From Theobroma cacao (lineage: Eukaryota; Streptophyta; Magnoliopsida; Malvales; Malvaceae), in contig NC_030858.1 of the NCBI RefSeq assembly GCF_000208745.1, positions 8,575,588-8,639,587 on the forward strand: 64,000 nt of DNA, in the 5' to 3' direction. Both the position numbers and the translations under genes were made by a program. This document shows positions 11,682 to 25,900 of this stretch, in pieces (positions within the stretch are counted from its first letter, which is position 1; the number at the start of each line of letters is the position of its first letter). The notes beneath the pieces were generated by a model. It saw nothing but the letters and a program-made list of their open reading frames with translations. It did not search any database and was not told the DNA's origin.

Positions 11682-13232
11682 TAGCGATGTTAACGTGTAG
11701 GGTACCCACTAATTTTGAAATACACGAACTTGAACCCTATAAAAAATAAACTACCTAAAACTTATTAACTACCATAATATTTTTTTAAATTACTACCCTA
11801 ATCCTAACACTAATACATCCCGACAACCTTATAATTACCCTAACCCATTTAAAAACTTGATTATGTAAAAAAAATTATTAAAATACTATTCATGGGTACC
11901 TAATTACCCGAATCTGAATCCGTATTCATATATAATGATATTTCTCTTATATATTCCATATAATTTATTAATAATTAAATTAATTAAAACACACAAATAA
12001 TAAAATTTAAATTTAAATAATCAAAAATAAATATCTCAAAGATAATTAATAAATTTATTAGTTATAATTTTTGTAATGTTAACACAAAATGGAAAGTAAA
12101 TATATGTTTATATTTAAAGCACATACACACACACACACATACACACCCACCCATATATATATATATATAACAATTATATTCCTTTTAAATGAACTTAATA
12201 TATATAAAGTCTACATATTAAAAGACATTACAAGTTAATTAATAATTATAGTTTCATGAATTAATTTAATTAACTATAAGAGTTTGTTCTTAATTACATT
12301 AAATTAAAAAAAATAACTACATTTCAAAACTATTCTAATCTCACAACTTCTCTTTAGGTTTATCTATTATAAGTTTATATAAACAAAGTTATATATATAT
12401 TATAATTGATAATTTTATAAGTTATAGTTTTGTAATGTTAACACAAAATAAAAAGTAAATATGTTTATATTTAAAGTATATATATACTAAAAATATTTTA
12501 GTATATATATATAATAGTAATTATATTTCTTATAAATTAATACAATATATAAACTGTATATATTGAAAGACATTACAAGTGAATTAATAATAATTGTTTC
12601 ATGAATTAATTTAATTAACTATATGGATTTGTCTTTAATTTCATGAAAATAAGAAAATAGTTAGGTTCCAAAACTATTCTAATATCAAAAGTTCTCTTTA
12701 AGTATATATGTTATAAGTTTATATAAATAATAGTATATATATTATAATTAATAATTTTACAAGTCATAATTTTTGTAATGCTAAAACACAAAATAGAAAG
12801 TAAATATATTTATGTTAAAAGTATATATGTAATAGTTATTATATTCCTTTATAATATGATATGATATTCATATTATTTAAACATGATTGACAATATAATA
12901 ATTTTTTAATTTAAATATATTAATGTCACCATATTTATAATTAGAGTAACTATACTTTTCATATATTTGTTAGTTTTTGACAAAAAGGATTGCTTGTAAA
13001 GTTGATAAAAATTGTATATTTTTAATTTAATTATTAAAATAATAATAATATATTTATAAATGATAATCGAGTTTGGGCAACAGGTACCCAAGGGGTGGTA
13101 CCGGAACCCAATTCAGGTAGTGATTTCACTACCCGAATTCGTTCCAAACCTGATTATAGGGTATGTTAACCTTATATAACCGAATCGGGTATCCGCGGGT
13201 ATCCTGTAATAGTGTACCCATTGCCATCCCTA
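11682..13232. mobile_element. hAT-like element, 1551 bp, inside the copia remnant
   Basis: The target duplication is ATTGCAAA (11674-11681) and ATTACAAA (13233-13240), 8 bp with one mismatch, the size used by hAT transposons. The imperfect terminal inverted repeats begin TAGCGATGTTAACG on the left and TAGGGATGGCAATGGG on the right (reverse complement). Removing the element rejoins a copia protease reading frame. The interior is extremely AT-rich and non-coding, with a roughly 350-bp unit repeated about three times (see the separate entry), so this is a non-autonomous copy. Confidence 0.87.
12040..12900. repeat. Three ~350-bp diverged tandem units in hAT-like element
   Basis: The phrase AGTTATAATTTTTGTAATG, followed by AACACAAAATGGAAAGTAAA, recurs in variant form at about 12060, 12420 and 12762, giving spacings of about 360 and 342 bp. 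Each unit also carries an ACATTACAAGTTAATTAATAA-like segment. The first unit includes an (AC)n/(TA)n microsatellite at 12120-12168. Confidence 0.8.
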
Positions 13233-14290
13233 ATTACAAACATGAATAGTAACATCAAAATGTAGTTATCATTTTGATTATTTTGTTGTAGTAGACATGC
13301 GTACTTCGGTAACCATTCCAATATACATTTGAAGCACCATCGCAACAAGTTCTATGACTTCATGTTCAACAAGGTTTACCCTGTTCTTAAAACCAAAAAC
13401 GGTAATCTTGTTTTCAAGATTTCTAGAATTTTTGAACTTGCACTCCTTGATAAAATGCCATTTCTTTTCACAATGATAACACATTTTATCTCTCTTAAAT
13501 TTCTTGAAGTCAATTTTCTAGACTCTGTTTCTTTTCAATTTTCTAGAATCCTTTTCTTTTTCACTGACGAGGTTTACATTTGATCCAAGAATAAGTGCAT
13601 TTTTAACACGATTTTCTACCTTAATATGCAAATGAGTTCGAAACTCTTCAATAGTAAAACTTTCTAGAGAATGTAAAATTTTATTCCTATTTCCATTCTA
13701 AGAAGGTAGAAGTTTGGACAAAATTGCTTCTACTCGTAATGAGTCAGGAATGTTTGATTTCCAATTTACTTAATTTAAAGGTCAGAATTCGTAACTCATA
13801 TATTTGATCCATAATTGGTTTGGTATCCATCATGGTAAACTCGAAGCATCTCAATGCAAGAAATCTATCCGAACATTTTCTCTTTTTTGTACGTTTCCTC
13901 AAATACAATCCAAATTTCCTTTACTGAAGTCTTATGTCTGAAGAGATCATACAATTAACCAGTGAGAGAATTGAGGATGTATCCACGACATATAAACTCG
14001 TCATATTTTTGTTTCTCCATGTTAACATTAGCAGTGGTTGTGACAACAATTGTTATTGTAGCAATGTTTCCAGAAAGTTTTATTTGTGTTGTTTCTGCTT
14101 ATGTGATCTCTACTACAATTAATGGTTGATCCATCTCAAGAACAAAATAAATCTTCAATGTGCTTAATAGGAATACCATCTTGTCCTTCCATCTAGTGAA
14201 ATTTGTTCCATCAAATCTGTTGAGTTTGATCACTTCTTGATTTTGGAAGTGAACCTTCACGCTTGAGTCCAGTCTAGTCTCTATCACGAA

Positions 14291-15465
14291 ACAATTGCAA
14301 AAACGATTTAAAGAAATACCTTAAAATAGAAATTATTAAGAAGAAGAAGATTACTTTGAAGACATGAATAGTAAAATTGGCATTCGTTATTTATATAATA
14401 AGTCAACATATACGTCTATTAATATAACTCTTCAAATAGCTATTTCCTTTCCTAATTTAATTTTTTGAAAGTTATATTTAATAAGGTAACGTTTTATAAC
14501 TTCCACTTACATTTTTCATCAATAAGCACTTTTCGTAAGTATTATTTTATTATTTTAATTTGAAAATTAAAATAATAAAATTATTTATTTATTAATATTT
14601 TAATCTAAGAGTCCAAATATCAATATTATCAATCTATCTAATACAGAATGGGTTGGGTTTGCCTTTGACGAGAAGGTCTGTGTTTGGAGATGCTGATTGT
14701 CCCGATCATTTTGAGATTTAATTTCCTGCTGTCTTGGTGAGTCTTGTTTGAACTAAATGTGTCTCGCTTTTGTTGCAGGGATGATTGTCTGTAAGCAAGC
14801 TAATAATCATGTAAGAGCTAGAAACAGAGATAAGGTTTTGTCTGTTTAGGGTTTTTTTTTTCGACTAACTTATTGTGTCATGATGTGGCTGTTTTTGTGT
14901 ACCTTACGTGGCTGTTTTTTTTTTTCTTTAGCGAATATTTTGAGCGGTTTGACCATGGACGGAGGCCCTGGTTGATTTCTACTTAGCCAGGGTGCTTGGC
15001 TTTCTCAAGCAAGGCAATTAAATTCTTAATTTTCGAAATAAAGAGTAATATTAAATGTCAGGTTAAAAAATGTGAAATGATAGAACCAATATTAGGAATT
15101 TAGGACAACAGACGTAATAGTATTTAGTGTCACCAATGACAAGCTTTGCTTTGAGGACATATGTTGCTAGTAAATTATATGTATTATACCATTTCTTTTA
15201 CTGTCAAACTTTACACAAAAATATAGGAATCTATATGGTACTTTAATGGAAGATTGACTAATTATCCAAAACAAAAACATGAAGGAGCTAGAAAAACTGT
15301 ACAATACCCTAAGCAAAGTTGAGAAAACTCCTTATTGATAATATTTATCTTCCTTCTCTTGTTAGAAGTCTGTCGTGGATATAATTATTTCGTGTCTTGT
15401 ATGAGCAAAACTTATTGGAATTTGCATTTCAGCAAATAGCTTGGCAGCAATGTTAATGGCACTTT
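14291..15465. other. Intergenic, no gene seen
   Basis: This stretch lies between the copia gag start and the 3' end of the intact PDR gene. The part nearest 15465 should contain the PDR 3' untranslated region. No repeat or coding motif stands out. Confidence 0.6.
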
Positions 15466-18400
15466 TCATCTCTTCTGGAAGTTAAATGCCTTGATTGAGA
15501 ATGCAAAGATGAATCCGAAGAGCACGCATATTCCAACTGTGACGACTGCAACCACTCCCACAAATTCATCTCTGAAACCGAAATAGTTTCTAACAAAATG
15601 TTCAACTGTTTCACCAGAGTCAAATCTATCCTTTATGTCTCCATATTGTGAACCAATTAGTCCATACAATGTCCAAGAAATGGGGCAAACCCAGTAGTAC
15701 CATCTCCACCACACAGGAATCCTCTGTCATTGGAACACATTTCAGTTCACTAGAATATGGTCTCATCCTGTGTATTAAGAAAGTATGCAAAGGGTACGTT
15801 ACTAAAGCTTACCGTTCGGGGAATGACGAATCCTGAGAAAAGATTCCATAGTGCCAAGAAGGCAGATGAAACTATGGCAGCAATATTGTGGTTTGGAGTA
15901 ACAGCCACGGTCATCATCCCGTAGAAGGTGAAGTATAGGAAGGTGAAATACATGAAGAAGAGATACCAAAAGAACTTGGCAGCTGTCCAATCGAATCCAA
16001 TCATGGCATACACTATAACTCCATATATGACAGTTTGAACCAGAACGTATGGTAGCTCAACCACAACCTGCGATACAAATTGGTAAGCATCGGCCTGTTT
16101 CCAATGCCTAGACTTATTACTAGCAAAACTTAAGTTCCCCGTAGAAAGTCTAATTTGCTGAATCTCTAAAACGAAAGGCAATATTACCTGTCCGAATGCA
16201 TATGGTAGCGCCGAATACATCCCAGCTGCTCTTTCTCGATAAAAGACTGTTCTTTCAACTGCCACAACTGGTTGAACTGATGCTGAATTTTGAAATCCTA
16301 TAAAGAGAACAGCAGCATACATAGAACCCATTGCATTGAGAACATCCTGTTGCCTTGTTCTGCAATTCCCAAGCATTTTGATTGATTCAGAAATCAGAAA
16401 ACAATAACACTTTTCTCTCCACTGCACTATTAGCATTAAATATTTATATACCTTTTGGAACCTAGATCCCAGAATATCGTCCCAAACAATAGAGCAATAA
16501 CAGTAGTGAATAAAAATCTCACTGCTGTGTATGGTGGGTTTCGCCAGTATGACCAGTACTGCTTCCATAGGCAAGCCATACATTGAGTGATCAAAGATTG
16601 TGAATATCTAGTCAGGAAGTACAAATCCTTGGAACCAGGAGCAGGACTGCTAAGTTCCTTGACCAACGCCTTGTTTCTCCTGCAACATTATTTTTACAGC
16701 GTCAGTAATTGTATAAAAAAAAATTATGCATTAAACTTTAACAAGCTTTCAAGGAATTGGATATTTATGTAGTAGTATATATGAAGTTTGCATTCAAAAT
16801 CAGTTAGGAGTTCTCCAATATGAAACTCAAAAACATCAACCACTTGTAGGGGTGAGTTGATAATAACCGCTTTGACTTAATGTGAACCTAAATTTGAACC
16901 ATGAATTCTTGGAGCTATGTATTTCCCTTCCTGTGTCTGTCAGGTGATCCTACCTGTATAGTTCCGAGTTTTTGTATATGTTGGTCAAGTTGACACCAAG
17001 GGTTTCTTCTTGTGCTGCTGAAGTAACCTCCAACATCCAAGTTGCTGGATTGTAGCCATCCTTTATCCTTGGGATTCCAGTTATTTCCTTCAACAAGCAA
17101 AATCTCTCAGCAATTTAGCAAGAGATGTAAGATAGTTCCTGTAATATCAGGTATTCATGAAACTAACCTCAAAATACTTTATCAGATGGCAAGAATGGCG
17201 GCCCAATGGCCCCACATATATTTCTTCACCTCCTCTTTTCAACAAAAGTAGCTGTATTTTACCATTGATTATGTGCTTGTGTTAGTTTCAAGAAGCCAAA
17301 AGATATAAATGGGTGCCAAAACTTGGAAATGATTCTCACCTCATCAAAAGCATCAAATATATCAATGCTTGGTTGGTGGATGGTACACACCACAGTTCGT
17401 CCTGTATCCACAGTGTTCCTCACTGTTCTCATTACTATAGCTGCAGCCCTGGCATCAAGCCCAGAGGTAGGCTCATCCATGAATATTATGGATGGGTTGG
17501 CAACAAGTTCAACTGCAATTGTTAGCCTCTTGCGTTGCTCAGTTGAAAGACCATTCACCCCAGGCAATCCTACAAGTGCTTCCCTTAGTGAGGTTAGCTC
17601 CACAAGCTCCATGACTTCCTCAATGAACATCTGTATCACATCAGTTTGATTTAAAACAAACACAACAACATGCCTAAGCAAAACATAGTAATATATAATG
17701 CTTTTGTCACTACAACCATTTACCTTTTCTAGTTTGTAGTAATTCCAACACCGGTAATGCTTTTTTTTTTTTTTTCAGAACACCAGTAATGCTTTTGAAT
17801 GCTTCTACATTACTTCTTTGTCACCTAGAAAATATATGATAGCGGAAGTCAGAACTTACCATCCTGGTCTCAGAATCAACCTCTGGGGGTAGTCTAAGCC
17901 ATGCAGAGAAAAGCAAGGACTCATAGACTGTAACATGGGGGGAATGGATGTCCGTTTGCTCACAGTACCCAGATATGCGAGCAAATGTTTCCTGCTTCTT
18001 TGGATACCCTGAAATTTTGATTGTTCCCTCAACATAACCACCAGTTTTCCTTCCAGCCAACACATCCATCAGAGTGGTCTTGCCAGCACCACTTATCCCC
18101 ATCAGAGCTGTCAGGACTCCAGGCCTGAAAGCACCACTCACTCCCTTCAAAAGTTCCAATCGATCCTCAGAAACACCTTGAGCTTTCATTTCCTGCAAGC
18201 ATGGTAAAAGTTCAGGATGTAAAGTTCGACAAGCACATTTTTATTGTTATTTTTTTAACGTTTTTATGCTAGTCAAGAAACCTGGTGATTATGAAAAAAT
18301 CCAAAGAAATTGTTTCACAGGAATATTATATTTTTCCATGTATGGAGCAAAATCATTGTATTCAGTAAAAATATGACCAATATCTACACAAAATGCCTAA

Positions 18401-21400
18401 AAGTTTAGTAATTCATTTGCCTATGTTACCTAGTTCCTAGTTTTGAACATATGGTTGCCTCTTGATAAAAGATAAGATACCTGTGGCATATCTACAGCAT
18501 ATTTGATTTCATCAAAGCTCATAGACAGGGGTTCAAAAGGAAGAACCATGCCCCTCTTCCTGTTCTGAGTAGCTTCATTGATGCTCCCAACTTTTGCAGA
18601 CAGCGACCTCGATGATGCACTTCTTCGGCTTTCGATCCCTCTCTCTGCATTATTTTTGCATTGATCATGTTACAGCATGAATAATACAATGTAGCATCTG
18701 GGAATATAATCATCTGTATTAAATTAGATTAATGACCCACCAGAAGAACCTTTTCCTCTTAATGATAGCTCAGCATTTTCTCCAGTCTTGCTAGCAATTT
18801 TCTCAGCTAGGGTTTCTTTAGATATTATTGCTTGAGGCTTCCCAAATGCTGAATCAAATTAATGTATCAGAAAAAAGAGCTTCACATTTGAAAACTCAGA
18901 AATCAGATGAGAGAAACTTACGGTCAAGATACTTTAGAGTCAATGTGAAAAGGAAATTGAACAGGAAACAGTATCCAATCAAAGCGCCCACTCCAATCCA
19001 GTACCAATGTGCTTCAGGGAAAATTCCACGAGACTTTAAGATCGAGACTCCTAATGGCTCCTTAGAGTTTGGAGGAATCTACAGTTCAGACATTTTCAGG
19101 TATTCAGTAATTGCTGCTGATCAAAACAATTCTTCTCATATCTTATGCTTCAATTTCAAATTTGAAAACTTTTGTCAGCATTCAAGGCAGTGTTGCTTAC
19201 CTGTCTCCAACTCTTCCCTAGAAATTCGTTCACAGCAATGGCATTCTGTCCATACATCAATGGTGAGATCCAGTAACCCCATATCCACCATTTCTTGACA
19301 TCATCTGATGCAGCGGAACGTAGCAGTCGCCATTAAAACTCAATATACATGATTGAGATAAACAATGGTAGTAAATAGTATTTTACTTAAATCTATTCAA
19401 CTTTATATTTAATTCACCTCGGGTTAAGATGAATCCTCCCATAACAAGAACTGCAAGTAAAGCAAATGAACCACATGTATTTGCAACAATTATATTTCGT
19501 CCTAATCCTCCCATTAATCGGAATAGTCCTGATGCCATCTGGCTGAGACATAGGAGTATTAAGTAATGCTTGAAAAACCTGCCAATGAGCGCGTTACTTA
19601 GATTGTGATCACACACAAAATGTACAACTTAACAGATATGGTGTACAATGTTTCTCACCTCCCAGCATCTGGGTCAAAGCCAATGACATAATAAGTCATG
19701 AAAACCCAGATGGTAACTTCTAAGACGCTGATTGGGATCTTAAGAATCCATGCGGGTAGAGAATATGCCCATGAAGGATAGAAGAGAAGGTCCCTTTGCT
19801 TGTAGAAGATAGGAAGCTTCATGATGGTCATCGCAAGCTCCGCGAATCCATTGAACATTATCATGATGAGAATGAAGAATAGAGCTCCCATGAAAACAAC
19901 ACCATCTGTCATCGTGTCTCGGTGCATCTCTGTCCTTAGAAATAATGTCATTGTTATGAACCCCATGATAATGAGCTGAAAATTTCAGCAAGAAGAAAAC
20001 AATCAGTTTGGACTTAAAGTGTTCCAGGTATACTCTTAAAACAGTTTAGTCTCTTTACAAATTTTTGTTTACGCACTTGAATCATTTTGAAAACGTAGAC
20101 GAATAAGTTCCTCTTCATTAGAAGATATTCCCTGGATACACAAGCTTTTATCAGTTCTTTCTTGGAAACACCATACTTCTCTTTTGTTAGAGCAGCCGGG
20201 TGGCTTTTGGACTTGTCAAACGGAATAGCAAGATCATCCCCTAGCTTTTGACCAATATGGAAAGACTGAAATGCTTCAGCGAATTCCTTGACAGAGACAA
20301 AACTGTAAGGCTCATCTTTACGAGCCCAATACTGCTCCTGATCTTTCCTTGATGTCACCTGTTGTACCCCATGGATAAAAAAAGGACCAAAACAGTTACA
20401 GATATATTCCAATAGTTACTGGATGTTTAATAGTAATAATAAACAGAAATTCTGGATAAGAGTAGAATTACTTCTTGTAAAAAGTCGGCAACTCCTTTTC
20501 TTTCTGGACACTTGAAACCCATGCATTCGAAGAACTCAAGCACATTCTCCCGAGGACCTTGATACACAATCTGGCCATCAGAAAGAAGAATTATATCATC
20601 AAATAGGTCATATGTCTCCGGGGCTGGCTGGAGGAGAGAGATAAGAGCTGTTCCATTGAGGATATGGATGGACTGTCTCAATGAATTCACTATTTGATAT
20701 GTTGTTGAACTGTCCAAACCAGTAGATATCTCATCCATGAAGAGTGCCCTTGATGGTCCAACCAGCATCTCCCCTGGATCATTTTAGAGGGAAAACGCAA
20801 TAAAAAAACACATGATAATCAGTCCAAAATTTTGGTATTGGTAGAACAATTTTGTCCAATACTTGTCTGAAAATCATTGAACAAGATTTACCTGTAGTGA
20901 CTCGCTTTTTTTGTCCACCAGAGATACCTCGTATCATTTCATTTCCCACCATGGTATCTGCACAAACTTCAAGTCCCAATATCTGCAAAGTTCCAATATT
21001 AGAGTAACAGAAAATGCAAAGATTCTTTTCTGTCTCCTTAGCTTGGATCTGAAATTTGTACCTTGAGAATATAATCTGTAACTACACTGGCCTCTTGTCC
21101 CTCTAGTGCTGCGGCCTGCAAGTTTAACATTACCATGTCATTTGACCAAAAAAAAAAAACACTTTGAAATGTACTACTGCAAAAGTAAACTGAATATTCT
21201 TTGTTCCCCTTCTCCGTTGTCTCACCTTCATATAGATATCAATATCAGGATCAGGCTTGATATTTGCTTCCTTCTCTCTACGAGACAATTCTGCCAACAT
21301 CTCTGCCAAGTCCAAAAGGGAGAAAAACATTTAACTAAAGAACACCAAACTCTACCGACCTATTGCATGTCATAGTTCAGGGTATTTCATTATACCATAA

Positions 21401-22583
21401 CGAGGCCCAACCCCTTGACATCTTGCTGAAAAGGCCAATGTTTCTCTAACTGTCATTTCTCCTATGTGAAGGTCATATTGGCTTATATAAGCTGATGTTC
21501 TCTGTGGCACGAATTCTTCCATCCCATGTCCATTGTAAGTTACTCTGCCTGAAAACTGAGATTTTCATAGGTGCCAATATCAGATCATGATGCCAATCAG
21601 CTGTCCAGAAAAATTTGGAAGTACAATGAAATTTAGTTTCTTACTTTCAAATCTTTTCCGAGCTTTCCAGCCAAAGCCAATAGTAATGTGGTCTTGCCTG
21701 AGCTTGGGGGCCCTAAAAGCAATGCCATTCTGAAGAAGTTTGATGAAAGAAATGAGTGGTACCAACTTATCGAGAGATTACGATGAATTTCTGAAATCTG
21801 GTGTACAGATAGTACTCTTCTTACCTTCGAGGTTTAATAATTCCACTGACATCATTGAGGATTGGTAATGGTTTCTTTCTACTAGGAAGAATACGCAGGT
21901 AACTCAACAATCCCTTCAAAGAAACAGGGATATAGAAAAGTTGGTAAGGTCTGTTCAATTAGAAGGTGCAAAGGTGGTAGCTAATACATAATAAAGCTTG
22001 TTTCTGATTCAACAAGGAGGAGTACCTCTAGTATATTTGCGGAGAAGTTGAACATGGTAGGTAATGCTCTACTTCCCACATAAGCTTCTGCTTCAACATT
22101 TAAATGCTCAAACCGGACTTCAATTGTTGGCATATCAAGTCCAACTCTGAGGTTTGAGTTGTGAAATCCAGAGAAAAACAACAATTTGAATTAACTGAAT
22201 GCATTAAACAATTTACAAGAGAAAAAGAGATGAAAAAAAAAAAGTAATGGAACTTACCGCTCAATGCGTTCCTTAAGCTTCAACAAGAACTTCTCATTGT
22301 CTTCTTCTGCAATTTTCACTAGCCTTTCCAGCAGATTCCTTCTCTCTACGAACCCAAGATCCTTTATATCAACCTCCCTCGATTGGCCTTCTTCTTCAGT
22401 GAGTATTCCTCTCCTTACACGCAAATACGTTGGCAGTTTCTCAATAGCGGCCCATTTCAAGGCTTCTTCATCATCTTCTTCACGAGAAGACTTGGAGAAA
22501 GCTTCCATGGTGTTGGTCCTCCAAATGCTAGAGCTTCCGATACGTGCACTGCTGACTCTAAATGCATCAGTACCGCTCTCCAT
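15466..22583 (-). CDS. PDR-type ABC transporter (ABCG full-size), 24 exons
   Basis: This is a full-size ABCG (pleiotropic drug resistance) transporter, which pumps hydrophobic compounds or hormones across the plasma membrane using ATP. Joining 24 exons with GT/AG borders and consistent phases gives 1450 aa, the usual PDR length. The order is NBD1-TMD1-NBD2-TMD2, the reverse order typical of ABCG. NBD1 has Walker [10 protein letters not shown] (residues 185-193), signature ISGGQKKR (about 324) and Walker B ALFMDE. NBD2 has Walker [10 protein letters not shown] (898-906), signature LSTEQRKR (about 1005) and Walker [13 protein letters not shown]. The start is the ATG at 22583, followed by [12 protein letters not shown] as in PDR1-like proteins. 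The last exon ends at TGA 15466-15468. Exons (high to low): 22583-22258, 22146-22026, 21913-21825, 21729-21645, 21555-21396, 21302-21226, 21115-21062, 20982-20892, 20773-20472, 20358-20077, 19975-19659, 19578-19418, 19304-19201, 19078-18922, 18848-18741, 18644-18481, 18192-17860, 17630-17340, 17251-17168, 17087-16954, 16679-16452, 16359-16188, 16067-15813, 15723-15466. The substrate cannot be told. Confidence 0.96.
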
Positions 22584-22960
22584 TTTTTGCCAACGCCACC
22601 CAATGCAAAGAGATTAGTTCAATATAAACCAAAAGAGAGGCCCAAAAAGAAAGTTTCTTTGGTTTGCTTTCATACGAAGAAACTCCAATTCATGAATTTT
22701 AGAGCTGGCTAGCAGCTCAGCTATAAGATATGCGTGTAACTTTCTCGATTTGAGTGTTTGTTAATATTGGAGTCAATGGACAGAGAAAAAACAAAACAAA
22801 ATGCAAAAGAAACTAAAAAATTGTCTTTGTGTCTTTCTCTGTTCTTTTTGAGGAGCATCAACAATATGCTGATTCTTTCTTGAAGGTTTTCATATAAGAG
22901 AAGGGTACATATACATATATATACATAAAGTATAACTTAAGAAGCTCATATATACATTCT
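22584..22960 (-). promoter_or_regulatory. PDR gene upstream region
   Basis: This is the sequence just 5' of the PDR start codon. The only TATA-like tract is at about 22905-22927, reading TATGTATATATATGTATATG on the minus strand. It would place a start site roughly 300 bp before the ATG. The leader between them has no obvious upstream gene. This is inferred from position only. Confidence 0.3.
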
Positions 22961-25900
22961 TCAACCATTTAATTTGGTCATTTTCTTTATACTGACTTAT
23001 AGGATGATGTAATGGCATATATCATATGAAGCGTAAGAGATTTAAAATTAACTATACTATAATTCAGTATTCAATTTACTACTCAATAAAGATGTAAATT
23101 GTTATATGAGTTTCCATGTAATCATAAATCAGCATACAACATTGGACTACAGTTTAATAATAAGAACTTCGTGAGATTATCAACACTCATGGTAAACTTG
23201 AGTATCATGTGGTACGCGAGCCATTTTAATTGGTTGAGCTTTCTAGCTGATGTAGTAACTAGAGGTTGACCTTTCTGTTGACTGGTTGCCTATCTAGTTT
23301 AATGCTAAGAAACAACTGAGTTTATAACTTTCAAACATATGCCTAACCCAACCACATCTACAATAAATAAATCATTTTTACTCATGTTTAATTAGTATTG
23401 ATTTGCTTTGTCGGCGTTAATAGCAGGTGTTACAACTTGAAAAATTAATTAATTACTACACTTTTACCATGTGTTGATTCCCAAATCCATCGTCTGAGCT
23501 AAGCTTATTCAACTAAAAATAACTCTCCATTTCTTAGACATGCCAAAACCTCCATGAAGTGTCCTATACACCATGCCTTTAAGACAACATGCAACTGCTC
23601 TTGAACTGTCCAGGAAACCAGCAGCTACTTGCCTTAATATTATAATATTTTATCTCATTTCCAAAATCCGAGAATAAATGATGTGTAAGTTTTGCTGCCA
23701 ACCTAAACAAAATAAACTAATAAATTATAAGGATTCAATCATGTATATATTTGATGTCTGCCCATCCCACCTAATACCGTCACTGAGATTTCCTGGAAAT
23801 GGGTACTTCTCCCAGATGTTGTTAGTCCCAGTTAATGCAGATATCTCAAATGATTTTCCCATTGATAGCTAGCTGTTTCTGAGATCAGTTTTTTAATTGA
23901 ATCTCCAGATTGATTAATTGTCATCCAGATCAAGTTTCACCACGAGGGCACGTGCACCTTGGACCAAATAATAACTTACCTAATTAATCCAGAAAATTTG
24001 CCAGTATATCATGAAAGAATACAAATCACAAACGCATCAAACATCTCAGTCAGTAAACATTAGGATATATATATATATAATTAGGGATCTCCATGCATCT
24101 TGACCCAAAACTCAATGTTGCAAATTATGATAATTAATTTACTATTGAAAGTGATGATGAGGATCTAAGATTAGGTACTGAGGCTGCTGTGAAAATCAAA
24201 TACCTGGTATAATAAATTGACTTGGATTATATTTGTGTATCAAGCAGTAGGTCAAGAATCGTTATAAAAAATATCAGAATCAATCTTTAAAGATCTTCCA
24301 GTTCCTTCGCCAAGATAGACCTTGGTTTGTTCCAGAGCCTACGTACTAATTATAAGAGCTTACTAATTCTTGAATATTAATGCATGATATCAAATCCAAA
24401 ATGGAGGGACGTCAAAGAAAGTAAATTGTTTGCCAAGTTACAGCTAGGTATGTTAAGCTTATGGAAGAATGGTGTTAGGTGGCGTGTTGTTTGTTCCCTT
24501 AATAATATTTTTAGATCAATAATAAACAAAACCCAATGGAGTAAATTTTACCAAAAAAAAAAAGAATTGTAGTAGACGTCTGTGCTTATCTCAGCCTCAT
24601 TTTAATATACTGACCCCCTTCATTTCCTTCTGTTTTTTTTTAATTAATTTTAATATTATTGTATCCCGTGACTGATTAATGACGTAATGTAAATATAGTT
24701 TCGCTAGTCATCGATAATGTGTAAGATAATAACTGATAAAAAAAAAATCCATTGACTTGGCATACATTTTCTCAGGTTAGTCTTAGATAATTGATTATTC
24801 AAATTCGAATATTGGTGAGCATTAAGATATTGGAGACATAAATTCTTGGAAATTTACCTTTCCATCTTTGTCTTAATGGTTTTACTATCTCTCTCAAGCA
24901 ATATTCCTTTGAATTCACTTAATCTTCTCTATATTCTTTGAATCTCTCACAACAAGTCACAATCTTAACTAAATGCCTTCAAACAATAAGCGTTAGGTGA
25001 AAGTGATGTAACTTTTAAAATTTCCATTTTACTTGGAGCAAACTCAAAAATAAAATGAAGCGTGGAGAAGAATTATGCTGCACTATTTTCTCTTAACTTT
25101 AAACTTAGAATAAATTGCATCCATCATTCCTTAAATTTGATTTAAATTTTCGTTTTTACAAATTCAAATTACATATTTTTATGTTCAAATTTTTATAAGT
25201 TTGTGTCCGTTATACACAAGCACCGCAAGTTGACGCTTTTAAATATCACCAACAAGATTAGAGGATTGTCACATATATTTTCATTAGCAAATATTTAAAA
25301 AATTCATAAATTATTATAATAATAAAATATTACATACATTCTCTAACTTGATTTGTGATGTTTTAAAATTTCAACGATAATATATTATGTCAATGGGTAA
25401 GTTAACCATTTTTTTTAGAGGTATTGAATTAATTGTATTAATTAAATCAAAGAAAGGCTTTTCTTTTATCAAATTTGCTATGTAGTATGAAAACAAAAAT
25501 ACGACTTGTCAAACTATATGAGAACAACAGTATATATATATATCCAGGTTAAACTTTAGGGAAACTAGGTGTATGTACTCTTGAAATTATACAAAATCAC
25601 AATTTAAATATACAAATAGAGAAAATTAACTCAAGAAATAGAAAAATGCTTAATTAGCTTCAAAGTCAGCCCTAATTGATACACAATATTAGAAATTTTC
25701 AATTCAAATTAATACTAAGAAGCATGCAACAGATTCCAAATTAATGTAGAAAATAATAAAGCAAAGTCAACAAAAAAATGAATATTAGAATGCCTCAGAG
25801 CCGTGCATATATATATATATATGCAGCCAAATGTCCCATATTATTCTTGCAAGCCAAGAACCCAAAAAAATCAATGATATACGCATAATCATACGTCCCA

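Larger units (their letters stand above)
11230..14290 (-). mobile_element. Decayed Ty1/copia element (gag and start of pol)
   Basis: The minus strand reads through a copia gag (KLNRFDGTNFTRWKDKM near 14220), the gag middle (LPSWNGNRNKILHSLESFTIEEF near 13650-13710), a zinc knuckle (CYHCEKKWHFIKEC near 13440-13490) and a protease-like strand (DVTIHVCNDERQFKSYEEL) that becomes continuous when the hAT insertion is removed. It then continues into the usual copia stretch GKGMVELKF ... IRKNL ... VFVGKGYSHDGMFKLN near 11370-11620. Stops and frameshifts are frequent. Integrase, reverse transcriptase and LTRs are not visible. Confidence 0.85.

Noticed and set aside
18828..19298. 156-codon plus-strand frame inside the PDR gene
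   Set aside because: It runs across PDR exons and introns in the antisense direction, with no domain.
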